This document shows, one piece after another, positions 15,955-26,253 of a DNA stretch of 38,349 nucleotides; the first letter of the stretch is position 1; every line of letters starts with the position of its first letter. The stretch is from NCBI GenBank assembly GCA_001313085.1, contig BBFE01000043.1, positions 1-38,349 on the forward strand, written 5' to 3'. The position numbers and the translations under genes were made by a program. The stretch is from Paenibacillus sp. JCM 18996. GTDB lineage: Bacteria; Bacillota; Bacilli; Paenibacillales; NBRC-103111. The notes under the pieces are model-generated. The model was not told the DNA's origin and did no database searches. It was given only the letters and a program-made list of their open reading frames with translations.

Positions 15955-16699
15955 ATGGAGGATTCTACAAAAGGCAAATTGACCAAAGGTAATTTATCGA
16001 TCACCGGGAGCTCGTCTGCAGCGGGAGCACTTACGATAAAGTCCATATAGTCGGGGAAGGGACGGTCGACGGCGATGTGGAATGCAGCTGGCTGAAATGC
16101 ATAGGCACTTTGGATGTAGACGGCAGTATGAAATCCGATCGGCTTCAGGTAATGGGAACTTGTTCATTCTCAAAAGATGTGCAGACGGAGTTTATGAAAG
16201 TCTCAGGTACCGTGAGCGTAGGCGGCGACGTGAGATTGAAGGAACTGCGCTGCTCGGGAACTATTGAAACGCAGGGTAATCTGTACGGCGAACATCTGAA
16301 GTTGAATGGGCAGCTGAGTACGCTAGGCGACTGTGAAGCTGAAATTTTTTACGGCCAAGGCGATATTTGAAATCGGAGGACTGCTGAACGCGGGACAATT
16401 GGACATCAAGCTGTACGGGGATTGCCGGGCTAAAGAAATCGGCGGCGAGAAAATAAGGATCAACAGAGGAAGCGTACTCCATTTTTTTCAGTTTCTTTTT
16501 TTTCAAACCGTCTGCTCGTGCCAGTCTATCCGCTTCTATTATTGAGGGAGATGAAATTTTCCTAGAGCATACGCAAGCTGAAGTGGTCCGGGGCAATCAT
16601 GTTATCATTGGGCCTGGATGCGATATTGAGCTGGTGGAATATAAAGAATATTTTAAACAATCGAGAAATGCTATCGTACACGACAGCCGTAAGGTATGA
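15955..16699 (+). CDS. bacF: Bactofilin BacF (YhbF), frameshifted
   Basis: Start ATG 15,955 after GGGAG. The first 25 residues read MEDSTKGKLTKGNLSITGSS. Breaks near 16,025 (missing G), 16,345 (T-run) and 16,484-16,503 (T-runs) separate pieces that are all bactofilin repeats (KVSGTVSVGGDVRLKELRC, LYGEHLKLNGQLSTLGDCE, LLNAGQLDIKLYGDCRA), ending with LEHTQAEVVRGNHVIIGPG and a stop at 16,697-16,699. About 245 residues. The closing motif (AEVVRGN, IIGPGC, VEY) is shared with BacE, so the two are paralogues that probably co-polymerise. Confidence 0.8.
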
Positions 16700-16740
16700 T
16701 TTGTCATGTAGAAAAAAGATTAAGGAGAGGAATCACGTAA

Positions 16741-18284
16741 ATGAATACCAAACAAAGTAATTTGAAGCTGGTGTTAGCCGGTCTGCTGCTGGGCATTTTA
16801 ATGGCGTCGATGGATAATACTATTGTCGCTACCGCTATGGGAACTATAGTCGGGGAGCTTGGAGGACTCGACAAGTTTGTATGGGTCACCTCCGCTTATA
16901 TGGTGGCTGAAATGGCGGGAATGCCGATTTTTTGGCAAGCTGTCGGATATGTTCGGACGTAAAAAAAGTTTTTTTATATTCGGCTTGATTGTGTTTCTAT
17001 TTGGATCCATTTTGTGCGGTACGGCCCAAAGTATTGTCCAGCTCAGCATTTACCGGGCAATCCAGGCATCGGCGGAGGGGCGCTTATTCCGATCGCATTC
17101 ACGATTATGTTTGACACGGTTCCGGTGGAACAGCGGGGTAAATTGGGCGGTTTATTCGGTGCGGTGTTCGGCTTATCGAGTATTTTCGGTCCGCTGCTGG
17201 GCGCCTATATTACCGACTATATCAGCTGGCACTGGGTGTTTTATGTGAATATTCCGCTAGGCTTGTTTTCTCTTGTATTTATAGCATTTTTTCTATAGGG
17301 AATCCCTTGTCCACGCTCAGCAAAAAAATTGACTGGTGGGGCGCGGTTACGCTGCTGGGCGCTGTGGTCAGCCTCTTGTTCGCTTTGGAGCTTGGCGGGA
17401 ATAAATACGACTGGAAATCGGGGGTTATCCTGGGCCTGCTCGCTGCATTTGCTGTTTTGTTCGTCGCTTTTATTATGATTGAGAGAAAAGTGACAGAGCC
17501 GATCATCTCGTTTCCCATGTTTAAAAACCGTTTATTTACCACAAGCAACGCACTAGGACTACTGAGCGGTATGGCGTTTATTACGGCGTCCGTGTATATC
17601 CCGATTTACATTCAAGGGGTGCTTGGCGGTACGGCAACCAACTCCGGGCTTGTGCTGCTGCCGATGATGTTGGGTTCTGTCGTTTCGGCTACCGGCGGCG
17701 GTTTCCTGATGAGCAAATGGAGCTACCGTCAAATCATGGTACTTTTCGCAGTTATTCTCGCGGCGGGCATGGTGCTGCTCACGACATTAAAGCCGGATTC
17801 AAGCCGATTGTTGGTTACCCTCTATATGATCGTGACAGGACTTGGCATCGGAGCAACTTTCTCTGTGTTAAGCAATGCGGCCATTCATCATTTTGATCCG
17901 TCGCAGCGCGGCTCTGTGAACTCTACCGTTGCCTTTATCCGCTCGCTTGGCATGACGCTTGGCATCACCGTTTTCGGGATCATTCAGCGCAACGAATTTA
18001 CTTCCAAGCTGAAGGATGTTTTTTGCCGGGATGGGAAAAGGGCAGGGACAAATGCCTGACAACCCGGCGTTCAAAGATCCGCGGGTACTGCTGGCGCCTG
18101 AAGCGCGTGCACACATTCCTGCATCTGTTTTGGATAAAATAACGGCAGTGCTCTCCTCATCCATCACCCATACGTTTATGTGGCTCTCATTCCTACAGCC
18201 TTAGCCTTTATCGCAGCGGTGATCATGACCAATGAAAGACTGAGTTCATCGGTAGAGCACCAGCAGGCGGCGGTTAGCAAATAA
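16741..18284 (+). CDS. DHA2-family MFS drug/H+ antiporter, frameshifted
   Basis: Start ATG 16,741 after AAGGAGAGG. The membrane protein reads LAGLLLGILMASMDNTIVATA, containing the DHA2 motif LDxTIVNVA-like at TM1, then GKLSDMFGRKK after a T-run break (motif A), and RAIQGIGGGALIPIAF after a missing base near 17,070 (motif C region). Later pieces (17,307-18,059) contain the long 14-TM middle with GFLMSKWSYRQI and SVNSTVAFIRSLGMTLGIT. Three more breaks (about 17,291, 18,020, 18,190) restore an end at 18,282-18,284, about 512 residues. It exports toxic compounds using the proton gradient; the substrate cannot be told. It follows bacF by 41 nt and may be in the same transcript. Confidence 0.85.
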
Positions 18285-18307
18285 GTGATTTGAATTTGTA
18301 AAAAAGT

Positions 18308-18337
18308 GGCCACCTGGTTTGTAAAAGTCAGGTGGCC
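18308..18337. repeat. 9-bp inverted repeat after the MFS gene
   Basis: GGCCACCTG (18,308-18,316) and CAGGTGGCC (18,329-18,337) form a perfect stem with a 12-nt loop. There is no T-run after it, so termination would be inefficient, but the place fits the end of the operon. Confidence 0.55.
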
Positions 18338-18454
18338 CTAAGTATAAAAGCAGACTCAGCACTGATCATGTTTTAACAACATCGAAGTTATCCCCAATCA
18401 GCAGCCGAGGCATTAGGGGCCGTCGGCTGCAACGCTTTTATCAGCAAGATACTC

Positions 18455-18487
18455 AAAAAAACCCCCGGCTTCTAGTAAGTGCCGGGG
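18455..18487 (-). terminator. Terminator for the small minus-strand gene
   Basis: CCCCGGC (18,463-18,469) with GCCGGGG (18,481-18,487). Read on the minus strand it is followed by seven T and lies just after the stop codon at 18,505. Confidence 0.8.
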
Positions 18488-18504
18488 TTCCTATCATCTA
18501 ACGA

Positions 18505-18738
18505 TCAGTCTTCTCTTTCGCCAAACGTTCTCCGTTCAGGACGCTCTTGAATGGGGGTAATGTCAACGCCGACCTTATCGGCCAAATCGGGGTATTCGGT
18601 GGCAAACCAGCTGTCCCAGCCGCGGTTTTCATCCCGGTCGTTACGCCAGTTATCCAGTTCTTCGGCTACGTCTTCTTTTCCTATCTCCCGCAGCTTGCCG
18701 ATCACTTCCATCTTCTTTTCCGGTCCTTTATTTGCCAT
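18505..18738 (-). CDS. Small acidic protein of unknown function
   Basis: 77 residues, MANKGPEKKMEVIGKLREIG then EELDNWRNDRDENRGWDSWF, rich in charged residues with several Trp. Intact frame with a GGGTGAGTGAAC leader and its own terminator. I cannot assign a family with certainty. Isolated, convergent with the MFS operon. Confidence 0.7.
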   Translation of the reverse strand: MANKGPEKKMEVIGKLREIGKEDVAEELDNWRNDRDENRGWDSWFATEYPDLADKVGVDITPIQERPERRTFGERED

Positions 18739-18944
18739 TGTTCACTCACCCTTTCGGTATGATGTCACAGTTATTACTTGGACAAATTCTTCCGCCCGAA
18801 AACATGAATGTCGCATTTTGTGATTGATGGCCTGCAGTACAGCATGCGTATCCAATGGCTCTATTGGGTTATATATAGTAAGGGAGAACAATTACGGATA
18901 TCAAACAGCAGCAAAGTTAATATCAGATTAAGGAGATGGATGTA

Positions 18945-19232
18945 ATGAGGGAAATCATCAAAGAAGGCAATGGTTTTGTAATGAGAGAAAACGGAGAGGC
19001 GATCGCCGAAGTCACGTATATGCCTGTTGAAGGAGAGGTGCTGATTCTCGACCACACCTATGTATCGCCGCAGCTGCGGGGTCAAAAGGTGGCTGAGGAA
19101 TTGGTACGCCGGGTGGTCGAGCACGCAAGGGAAACGCACAAGATGGTCGTACCCTCTTGTTCGTATGCTCATGCACAGTTCAGAAGGCATAAGGAGTATC
19201 AGGATGTTTGGCAGCGGGATCAAGAGGAGTAA
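18945..19232 (+). CDS. Small GNAT-like N-acetyltransferase (YjdJ type)
   Basis: Start ATG 18,945, with AAGGAG (18,930-18,935) 9 nt upstream; the in-frame ATG at 18,936 touches the RBS. About 95 residues: MREIIKEGNGFVMRENGEAI, then LDHTYVSPQLRGQKVAEELV, which is the acetyl-CoA binding Q/R-x-x-G-x-A loop of GNAT enzymes, followed by VVPSCSYAHAQFRRHKEY, the conserved end of the short YjdJ-like GNAT group. The substrate is unknown. No operon partner: the oxoprolinase genes start 80 nt downstream and could be co-transcribed, but nothing links their functions. Confidence 0.8.
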   Translation: MREIIKEGNGFVMRENGEAIAEVTYMPVEGEVLILDHTYVSPQLRGQKVAEELVRRVVEHARETHKMVVPSCSYAHAQFRRHKEYQDVWQRDQEE

Positions 19233-19311
19233 ATATGCCAATAATTAATGGAAATTATACTTTATAGTAAAATGGATTTCAACGGGAAATGAGGGACAGG
19301 ATATTCGATAT

Positions 19312-20013
19312 TTGGAAATGTCGCCGCTCGGGGATTGTGCTGTTATGGTAAAGCTGGGTGAGCGGGTCGACCTGGAGACACATAAGAAAGTAAGGATTTT
19401 GTCGGGGTATTTGGAGAAATATCCTTTCGAAGGCATGGTGGAGTATGCTCCGGCTTTTACCTCAGTCACGGTCTTTTTCGATTCGATGCAATTATTTATG
19501 AAAAATAATATCGGGCAAAATACGGACGACATTTCTTACCCTTACGAAATCGCCGTGAAAATGCTCGAGGAAATTATAGAGCGGCTGGATGAATCGGTTG
19601 CGGATAAGCCGCGGGTAATTGAAATACCGGTTTGCTACGGCGGCGAATTCGGAGTGGATTTGGATTACGTAGCTTTAATAAACGGGCTGACGGTCGATGA
19701 GGCGATCAAAATACATGCTTCCGGCGAATATTTGGTGTATATGGTCGGATTCGCTCCCGGGTTTCCATATTTAGGGGGAATGTCCATGCGTATTGCAGCT
19801 CCCCGAAAACAGACCCCCCGATTGGCCATCCCTGCCGGAACGGTAGGCATCGCGGGAGAACAGACGGGGGTGTATCCGATTGAAACGCCGGGCGGCTGGC
19901 AGTTGATCGGCAGAACGCCTGTATCGCTGTTTTTTGCCCAAGCAGTGGCCTCCATCCCTGATAGAAGCGGGGAATATCGTGCGCTTCTATCCAATTACCC
20001 GGAAGGAATATGA
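19312..20013 (+). CDS. pxpB: 5-oxoprolinase subunit PxpB (KipI family)
   Basis: Begins with TTG 19,312 or ATG 19,318 (MSPLGDCAVMVKLGE); the RBS is weak (GAGGGACAGG), so the start is uncertain. Family marks are VYMVGFAPGFPYLGGM, RLAIPAGTVGIAGEQTGVYP and ETPGGWQLIGRTPV. 233 residues in an intact frame. With PxpA and PxpC it hydrolyses 5-oxoproline (pyroglutamate) to glutamate using ATP. B. subtilis KipI also inhibits KinA, but that activity cannot be inferred here. The stop codon overlaps the region of the next gene's start, so translation is coupled. Confidence 0.9.
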   Translation: MEMSPLGDCAVMVKLGERVDLETHKKVRILSGYLEKYPFEGMVEYAPAFTSVTVFFDSMQLFMKNNIGQNTDDISYPYEIAVKMLEEIIERLDESVADKPRVIEIPVCYGGEFGVDLDYVALINGLTVDEAIKIHASGEYLVYMVGFAPGFPYLGGMSMRIAAPRKQTPRLAIPAGTVGIAGEQTGVYPIETPGGWQLIGRTPVSLFFAQAVASIPDRSGEYRALLSNYPEGI

Positions 20014-20033
20014 GCGGTGGAAGGAGTAGGAGG

Positions 20034-21038
20034 ATGACAATTTCTGTAGAGAAACCAGGCTTGCTTAGCACGATGCAGGATCTGGGAAGGTACGGAGCCC
20101 AAAAGTACGGTGTGATTGCAAGCGGCGCAATGGATGCTTTTGCCCATAAATCAGCTAACATTTTGCTCGGAAACCCGGAAACGGAAGCAACTCTTGAGAT
20201 CACGGTGCTTGGGCCTAGTCTTCAGTTCGACTCCGCCTCGTTGATAGCCATTTGCGGCGCGAACATGTCTCCGACGGTGAACGGCATCCCGGTTCCCATG
20301 TGGAGACCGGTGCTTATAAATGAAGGCGAGAGTTTGAAATTCGGCGCTTCCCGCGAAGGATGCCGCTGCTATTTGGCGATAGCCGGAGGGTTCAATGTGC
20401 CTCTCGAGATGAACAGCTACTCCACATATTTAAGGGCTGGCATAGGAGGATTAAACGGACGGGCACTCAGGGAAGGGGATCGGCTCTCGGCCAAAACGCC
20501 GTCCTCCCTTGGGAAGCGGATCACTGCAAAACTTTTGTCTTTGATCGGACAGGAGACGTTTGCGGCGACTTCCTGGTTTGTGTCTTATGAAATGATGCCG
20601 CCATACCGGCCGAATCCTACGGTTAGAGTCATTGAAGGACCCCAGTTCAGCTGGTATGATCAAGAGACTGTGTCTGACTTTCTGTCCAAGGAGTTCAAGG
20701 TACAATCTCAGTCCGACCGAATGGGGTACAGGCTTCAAGGGCCTCCGCTTACATTGGTAAAAAGAAGGGAATTGCTGTCCGAGCCGGTTACTTTTGGTAC
20801 CGTGCAGGTTCCCCCGGACGGCAATCCGATCGTTCTGATGACGGACCGGCAAACAACCGGAGGGTATCCCAAAATCGCTCAAGTCATATCGGCGGATCTG
20901 CCCGTTCTGGCCCAGGCTCAAATCGGGAGCAGCGTGCACTTCCAGCTTGTGAGCCTGCGGGACGCCCAGGAGGAGAACCTCATCATGAACCTGGATTTGA
21001 ATTTCTTGTACAAGAGCGTTCAAATGCGATGTATTTAA
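20034..21038 (+). CDS. pxpC: 5-oxoprolinase subunit PxpC (KipA family)
   Basis: Start set at ATG 20,034 (MTISVEKPGLLSTMQDLGRYG), with AAGGAG at 20,021-20,026; an in-frame ATG at 20,010 overlaps the pxpB stop and would add 8 residues. Marks of the family are MQDLGRYGAQKYGVIASGAMD, NILLGNPETEATLEIT, RCYLAIAGGFNVP, MGYRLQGPPL and TTGGYPKIAQVISADLP. About 334 residues, full length, no breaks. It is the partner of PxpB in the PxpBC complex that phosphorylates 5-oxoproline. Confidence 0.92.
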   Translation: MTISVEKPGLLSTMQDLGRYGAQKYGVIASGAMDAFAHKSANILLGNPETEATLEITVLGPSLQFDSASLIAICGANMSPTVNGIPVPMWRPVLINEGESLKFGASREGCRCYLAIAGGFNVPLEMNSYSTYLRAGIGGLNGRALREGDRLSAKTPSSLGKRITAKLLSLIGQETFAATSWFVSYEMMPPYRPNPTVRVIEGPQFSWYDQETVSDFLSKEFKVQSQSDRMGYRLQGPPLTLVKRRELLSEPVTFGTVQVPPDGNPIVLMTDRQTTGGYPKIAQVISADLPVLAQAQIGSSVHFQLVSLRDAQEENLIMNLDLNFLYKSVQMRCI

Positions 21039-21053
21039 CGAGGAGGCGCTGCT

Positions 21054-21829
21054 ATGGGATATGTGGATATCAATTGCGACATGGGAGAAAGCTTTGGCAC
21101 TTATAATCTGGCAGGGACGCGGAAATATTAGCTTATGTGACCTCGGCCAATATCGCTTGCGGATTCCATGCCGGAGACCCGGCTACAATGAGGAAGACCG
21201 TGAGACTTGCGCTTGATAACGGAGTAGGAATCGGCGCACACCCGGGTCTGCAAGATCTGATCGGCTTCGGCCGCAGGGAAATGCAGATTTCGCCCAAAGA
21301 AGCCTATGAAATGGTGGTTTACCAGATCGGCTCGCTGTGGGGATTTGTCCGCTCTGAAGGCGGCCGCATGCAGCATGTGAAAGCACATGGGGCCCTTTAC
21401 AATATGGCGGCCAAAAAATTATGCGTTGGCGGAAGCATTGCGGAAGCGGTATACAAGGTGGATCCCGAATTAATTCTGTTCGGTCTTGCCGGAAGCGAAT
21501 TGGTGAAAGCCTCTGAGAAGGCCGGTCTTAAAACCGCAAGCGAAGTGTTCTCGGATAGATCCTATCAATCGGACGGCTCGCTGACGTTAAGGCGACAGCC
21601 CGATTCGCTGATCACGGAGGATGAGGCTGCGGTGAAACAGGTCATTCGAATGGTCAACGAAGGAAAAGTGCTGTCAAGGCAAAATGCGGATGTTTCCATC
21701 AAAGCGGATACCGTCTGTATACATGGTGATGGAGTACATGCGCTGGAGTTTGCCAAAACTATCGTTAAGTCATTGACAGATGCCGGAATCACAGTGCAAT
21801 CGATCGGAAAAAAAACATTGAACCTATAA
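21054..21829 (+). CDS. pxpA: 5-oxoprolinase subunit PxpA (LamB/YcsF family), frameshifted
   Basis: Start ATG 21,054 after GAGGAGG, beginning [19 protein letters not shown]. The frame breaks at about 21,110 because a G is missing (CTGGCAGG for CTGGGCAGG); the rest continues [48 protein letters not shown] and [12 protein letters not shown], all conserved in LamB/YcsF proteins. About 258 residues. PxpA releases glutamate from the phosphorylated intermediate. The order pxpB-pxpC-pxpA makes one operon with gaps of 20 nt or less. Confidence 0.9.
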
Positions 21830-21916
21830 ATCCGCAAAAGAGTCGGGAGTAAGTGGCATGAATTCTTTGCATTGTCGAATACATAAATAGAAGAGGCCTT
21901 TTTTGCGAATAATAAC

Positions 21917-21951
21917 ATGGGGCCATTATCCGCAAGAGGATGATGCCCCAT
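21917..21951. terminator. Long hairpin between convergent pxpA and cysI
   Basis: ATGGGGC (21,917-21,923) pairs with GCCCCAT (21,945-21,951); the inner ATTATCC/GGATGAT bases extend the stem to about 15 bp with a GCAA-type loop. No strong T-run, but it sits between converging genes. Confidence 0.55.
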
Positions 21952-22035
21952 TGGTTGAGAAATAATGCCAAAAAAAATGTCACGAAGCTTGGCTTTTATC
22001 GTACTCCGTTTTTTACCGATTATCCAAACGAAGGT

Positions 22036-23758
22036 TTACGAATGAAAGTCCTGCCCTGAACGGACTTCTTTGACATAGCCGGCGCGAATGACAAAGTCGC
22101 CAAAATGCTCGCCTTCCTGCCGTTCGTTCGCATAGTGAGTAAGAATTGGCTGCAGTGACTCCAGAATCTCCGCTTCGCCAATGTTTTCCTTATACAGCTT
22201 GTTCAGACGGTTTCCGGTAAAACCGCCCCCCAAATACATGTTGTATTTGCCGGGCGCTTGCCGATAAACGCGAGTTCCGCCAAGCCGGTCGGGCACATCC
22301 ATTCGGACAACCTGTCATGCGAATGACGATCTCCTCGTCGCGCAAGCCGGCCTCTGCGAGCATCGGCTCCATCTTGGCCAGCAGCGTGGGAAAATAACGC
22401 TCCGACTCGGCCATCGCGAGCCCGCAGGTTGGGAGAGACACGCAGGCCATGGAATTCCTCCGCAATGCGGAAGAATGGATCCCATCGGCGAGTCCGAACG
22501 CCTTGACCAGCTCTTCAATCTTTTCCTTATTCCGGCTGCTTACGCTGCCGATGATCAGGTTCTGGTTCGGAGTGAGCCGGAAATCCCCCGTATGCACCTT
22601 GGCAATTTCCCTAAGACCCGTCATCAGAAGGTAGTCGTTCTCGTCTTTGATCCGGCCGTTCTGGATAAAGAGGGTCAAATGCCAGTCTTCATTGCTGCTC
22701 TTCACCCAGCCATAGCGATCTCCGTTATGGTCAAAATGGTAAGGGCGAGCACTTTCAAGCTTCCACCCCAGGCGATCGGTCAGTTCATTGATGAACCAAT
22801 CGATGCCGCGGTCGTCGATCGTGTATTTAAAACGTGCATGCTTCCGGACCGTACGGTCGCCGTAATCCCGTTGAATCGTGACCGTCTTCTCCGCCACCTC
22901 GATGACCTGCTGCGGTGAGCAGAATCCGATCACTTGGCCCACCTGGGGATATGTCTTCGGATCGCCGTGCGTCATCCCCATTCCGCCGCCTACCGTGACG
23001 TTGAAGCCCTGCAGGCGCCCTTCTTCGACAATCGCGATGAAACCCAGATCCTGCGAGAATACGTCTACGTCGTTGGAGGGGGGAACGGCCATACCGATCT
23101 TAAACTTTCGCGGCAAATAGACAGGACCGTAGATCGGCTCTTGTTCTATCCCGCTGTCCCTGCTGTCTGCCACCTTCTCGCCGTCAAGCCAGATCTCGTG
23201 GTATGCCTGGGTCCGCGGATCAAGGTGATTGCTGACCCTGCAGGCCCACTCGTACACCTCGGAATGAACCTCAGACTGGTACGGATTGGGATTACACATG
23301 ACATTGCGGTTCACGTCACCGCAAGCGGCCAGCGTGCTTAACAGCGCCTCGTTCACTTCTTGAATTGTCTTCTTCATGTTCCACTTGAGTACTCCATGCA
23401 GCTGGAACGACTGACGGGTCGTGAGACGAATCGTTCCGTTGGCATATTTCTGTGCAATACGATCCATCATCAACCATTGCTCCGGCGTGACGACCCCGCC
23501 AGCCGCACGCACGCGCAGCATGAACTGATAGGCCGGTTCCAGCTTTTGCTTTTGCCGTTCGTTGCGCAGATCCCTATCGTCCTGCATGTAGCTTCCGTGA
23601 AATTTCATCAAGCGATTATCGTCCTCGGGTATCGACCCGGTGATTCTGTCTTCAAGCGTTTCCGCAAGGCTCCCCCGCAGGTAATTGCTTCGGCGTTTGA
23701 TATCCTCTACATCGCTGTGCGGCGCACTATGTGGTGAAAGTAAATTATTTTCTGACAT
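22036..23758 (-). CDS. cysI: Sulfite reductase hemoprotein beta-component CysI, frameshifted near the end
   Basis: Start ATG 23,758 with GAGGAGAAA upstream on the minus strand. Blocks in order: [19 protein letters not shown] [52 protein letters not shown], and the 4Fe-4S/siroheme cysteines in [17 protein letters not shown] and [12 protein letters not shown] break just after CARP (near 22,280-22,310) leads into [18 protein letters not shown] and an end at 22,036. About 573 residues, full length. It reduces sulfite to sulfide with electrons from CysJ in assimilatory cysteine synthesis. It follows cysJ by 36 nt. Confidence 0.92.
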
Positions 23759-23794
23759 TGGCCTTTCTCCTCTCGCGATCTTTGGGATTCGGAC

Positions 23795-25619
23795 TCAGTA
23801 AACATCCCGCTGATAACGTTTCTGCTGTTGCATACGGGTCAAATATTCGGCGGCTTCCTCCGGGCTGAGACCCCCCTCTTGTTCGAGGATCGTTGCCAGG
23901 GCTGCATGGACGTCATGTGCCATCTTCTTCTCGTCGCCGCAGACGTACACCGAGGCTCCTTCTTGCAGCCACTGGTAAACTTCCCGGCTCTTTTCAAGCA
24001 TCCGGTGCTGCACGTACACTTTCTTATCTGTATCGCGGGAGAACGCGACATCCATCCGGGTCAGCACGCCATCCTTGAGCCAGCGCTGCCACTCAATCTG
24101 ATAAAGGAAATCTGTTGAGAAATGCTGATCGCCATAGAAAAGCCATGTTTTTTTCCTTCGGTTCCGCTCTCTTCCCGCTCAGCGAGGAAGGCCCTGAACG
24201 GTGCGACGCCCGTGCCGTCCAATCATAATGATCGGAGTATCCGGGCTCTCCGGAAGCTTGAAATTCGGGTTGTGTTGAATATAGACCGGCAACGTTGAAC
24301 CCGGCTCAACGCGTTCCGCCAGATGGACGGAACAGACGCCGTACCGGTTCCGACCGTAGGCCTGGTAACGCACCGCGCGGACGGTGACATGCACCTCATC
24401 CGGGGTAGCTTTCGCACTGCTGGAGATCGAGTACAGGCGAGCAGGCATTTTCCTTAGGATAGATACGAATTCGCCCGCAGGTACACCCTTAAGGAGTAAT
24501 CCTGCACCAAATCCAACAGATCCCGCTTATTGAGATACTCTCTAAGCTCCTGTTCGCGTCCCGTCTGCAGCAGCTCTTGCAGCCCGTTGCCCGAAGTAAG
24601 CTTCGCTGCTTGTTCCAACAAAGGCTTCGTCAATACGGTGATCTCATAATGGCGAAGCAGCGCATCCCGCAGTGGCTGCTTGTCCCCATTCTTGTTGATG
24701 GGAACCAGCTCATCCGCTTTCCAGCCCATCGTTTGAATCAATTCGTCGGCTAGGCGAGGGTGGTTCTCCGGATAGATGCCCAAGCTGTCACCCGGTTCAT
24801 ACTGAAGATTGGATCCCTCGAGGGATATTTCGATGTGGCGAGTTTCCCGGTCCGAACCGCGGCCGTTTAAATTCAAATTCTCCAAAACCTCGGCCTGGAA
24901 AGGATTCGTCCTGGAGTATTCCGATTCCGTCCCGCTCTCCACCGCCGAGACGGCTCCGCTTGCGATTGCCGGGACCGCCGACGCCTCGCTTAGGGATCTC
25001 AACACATGATTCATCCATTCCGCAGCAGGCTCATCAAAATCCACGTCACAGTCGACACGCGGGGTAAGCCGCTTACCGCCCAGCTCTTCCAGGCGCTTGT
25101 CGAAATCCTTGCCCGTTTGGCAGTAAAGTTCGTAGGATGTATCTCCCAGCGCGAGCACAGAGAACCGCAGGTCCTCCAATTGAGGCGCTCGCTTGCTATG
25201 AAGAAACTCATAGAAAGAAACGGCGTTATCCGGCGGTTCGCCTTCCCCGTGGGTGCTCACAAGTATAAGCAGGTTTTGGACCTTCTTTAAGTTGTTCGGC
25301 TTGAAGTCGCTCATTGAGGAGAGCGCTACCTGAAACCCTTGCTCTTCCAGCTTTTTGGTGAGCTTCTTCGCGAGCCCGTTGGAGTTTCCCGTCTGGGATC
25401 CGAAAAGCACAGTCACTTCCTTGGAGCAGTCGGCACGTTCGATGTTGAAGCATTTATCGGAGCTGCGCCTGAATTCCCCGCAGCTGCCGCTCCGTGAGGA
25501 GCAGTAAGATACCCGCTCAGCCAAATACGTTGTACCTCCGTTAGCTTAGGCAGAAGGCGATTGAGCAGTTCTACCTGCTCCTGATTAAAAGGGCTGTTTG
25601 TTACTTGAAGTTCCAACAA
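23795..25619 (-). CDS. cysJ: Sulfite reductase flavoprotein alpha-component CysJ, frameshifted
   Basis: Start at TTG 25,619 (MLELQVTNSPFNQEQ), with GAGGTGG just upstream. Domains: a short N-terminal segment; FMN flavodoxin domain (VTVLFGSQTGNSNGLAKKL, STHGEGEPPDNA, LALGDTSYELYC); FAD/connecting domain (EISLEGSNLQYEPGDSLGI); FAD motif ARLYSISSS; NADPH domain (IIMIG, then VYVCGDEKKMAHDV) ending in the canonical RYQRDVY. Breaks near 25,418, 24,460, 24,200 and 24,150 are mostly in G/C-rich spots; the last hits the GPGTGVAPFR motif. About 607 residues. It passes electrons from NADPH to CysI. The promoter lies in the 290-bp gap upstream, but I could not place it surely. Confidence 0.92.
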
Positions 25620-25878
25620 TATCCACCTCGCGCTCGCGCAGTATGCAATGATATTAATTTCTAGTATACTAAATGATTTTTTACTCTCTTGAAAGTATCA
25701 CAGCAGACAGCACGGGTCAATTAGAATGGTCTTATTAAATCGATCAGTTAAATTGATAAAGCTATTAAACGCGTATGCCTGCATACCTTTTCTCGAGCGA
25801 AGGAGTTGGACCGATGAGCAAAATAAAGGAGTATTGATAATAATAATCATTATTGGCAATGATAAATATCAAACAATG

Positions 25879-25901
25879 AAAAAAGCAGCCTTTGCAGCTG
25901 C
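25879..25901 (-). terminator. Terminator of the DUF1540 gene
   Basis: GCAGC (25,885-25,889) and GCTGC (25,897-25,901) form a stem that on the minus strand is followed by TTTTTT. It lies 9 nt after the stop codon. Confidence 0.75.
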
Positions 25902-25909
25902 CTGTGATG

Positions 25910-26065
25910 TTAAATCTTAGGTTCGAACGTCTTGCAGTCCGTTTCTTCCGAATTGTTGGCTTGCTTTCCTCGATGACTGACCACGTAGATCGAGGAAGCG
26001 TTGCACTTATTCCCTGCTGCCCAATACTTGCACGAGTTGACTTCGCATAACACATCTTGCGCCAT
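25910..26065 (-). CDS. DUF1540 cysteine-rich small protein
   Basis: A 51-residue protein in an intact frame, MAQDVLCEVNSCKYWAAGNK to ETDCKTFEPKI. The four cysteines in C-x4-C, C-x-A and ETDC-x-TF arrangement are the DUF1540 pattern, a probable metal-binding module widespread in Firmicutes, with no established function. The RBS GGAGG is 8-13 nt upstream, at the far end of an A-run that may be over-called. It has its own terminator and is monocistronic. Confidence 0.85.
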   Translation of the reverse strand: MAQDVLCEVNSCKYWAAGNKCNASSIYVVSHRGKQANNSEETDCKTFEPKI

Positions 26066-26136
26066 TTTTTTTAACACCTCCTATCTGATTAGGATAGGCG
26101 ATGTGTCTGGCATCTATACGTGAGCCAAAAGGAAAG

Positions 26137-26166
26137 GCAGCGGCCATAAGGCCGGTGCTTTTTTTT
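26137..26166 (+). terminator. Imperfect GC-rich hairpin with T-run
   Basis: GGCC (26,142-26,145) and GGCC (26,150-26,153) with partly paired flanks, followed by eight T. No + strand gene ends here, so its role is unclear. Confidence 0.35.
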
Positions 26167-26253
26167 GCCGCGAGAACGTGGGAGATAGCAGGTCATCGGA
26201 GGTGATTACCGCCCTGGTGTAAACCTGTAAGGAGAGGATTCCAATAAGCACAA

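Noticed and set aside
22475..22918. Long open frame on the + strand opposite cysI (147 codons), with similar ones at 23,360-23,737
   Set aside because: They lie wholly antisense to the conserved CysI sequence, lack RBSs, and are expected shadows in G+C-rich coding DNA.
25620..25760. CymR-type operator upstream of cysJ
   Set aside because: CAATTAGAAT-like bases are present, but the match to the known CymR consensus is too weak to support a site.
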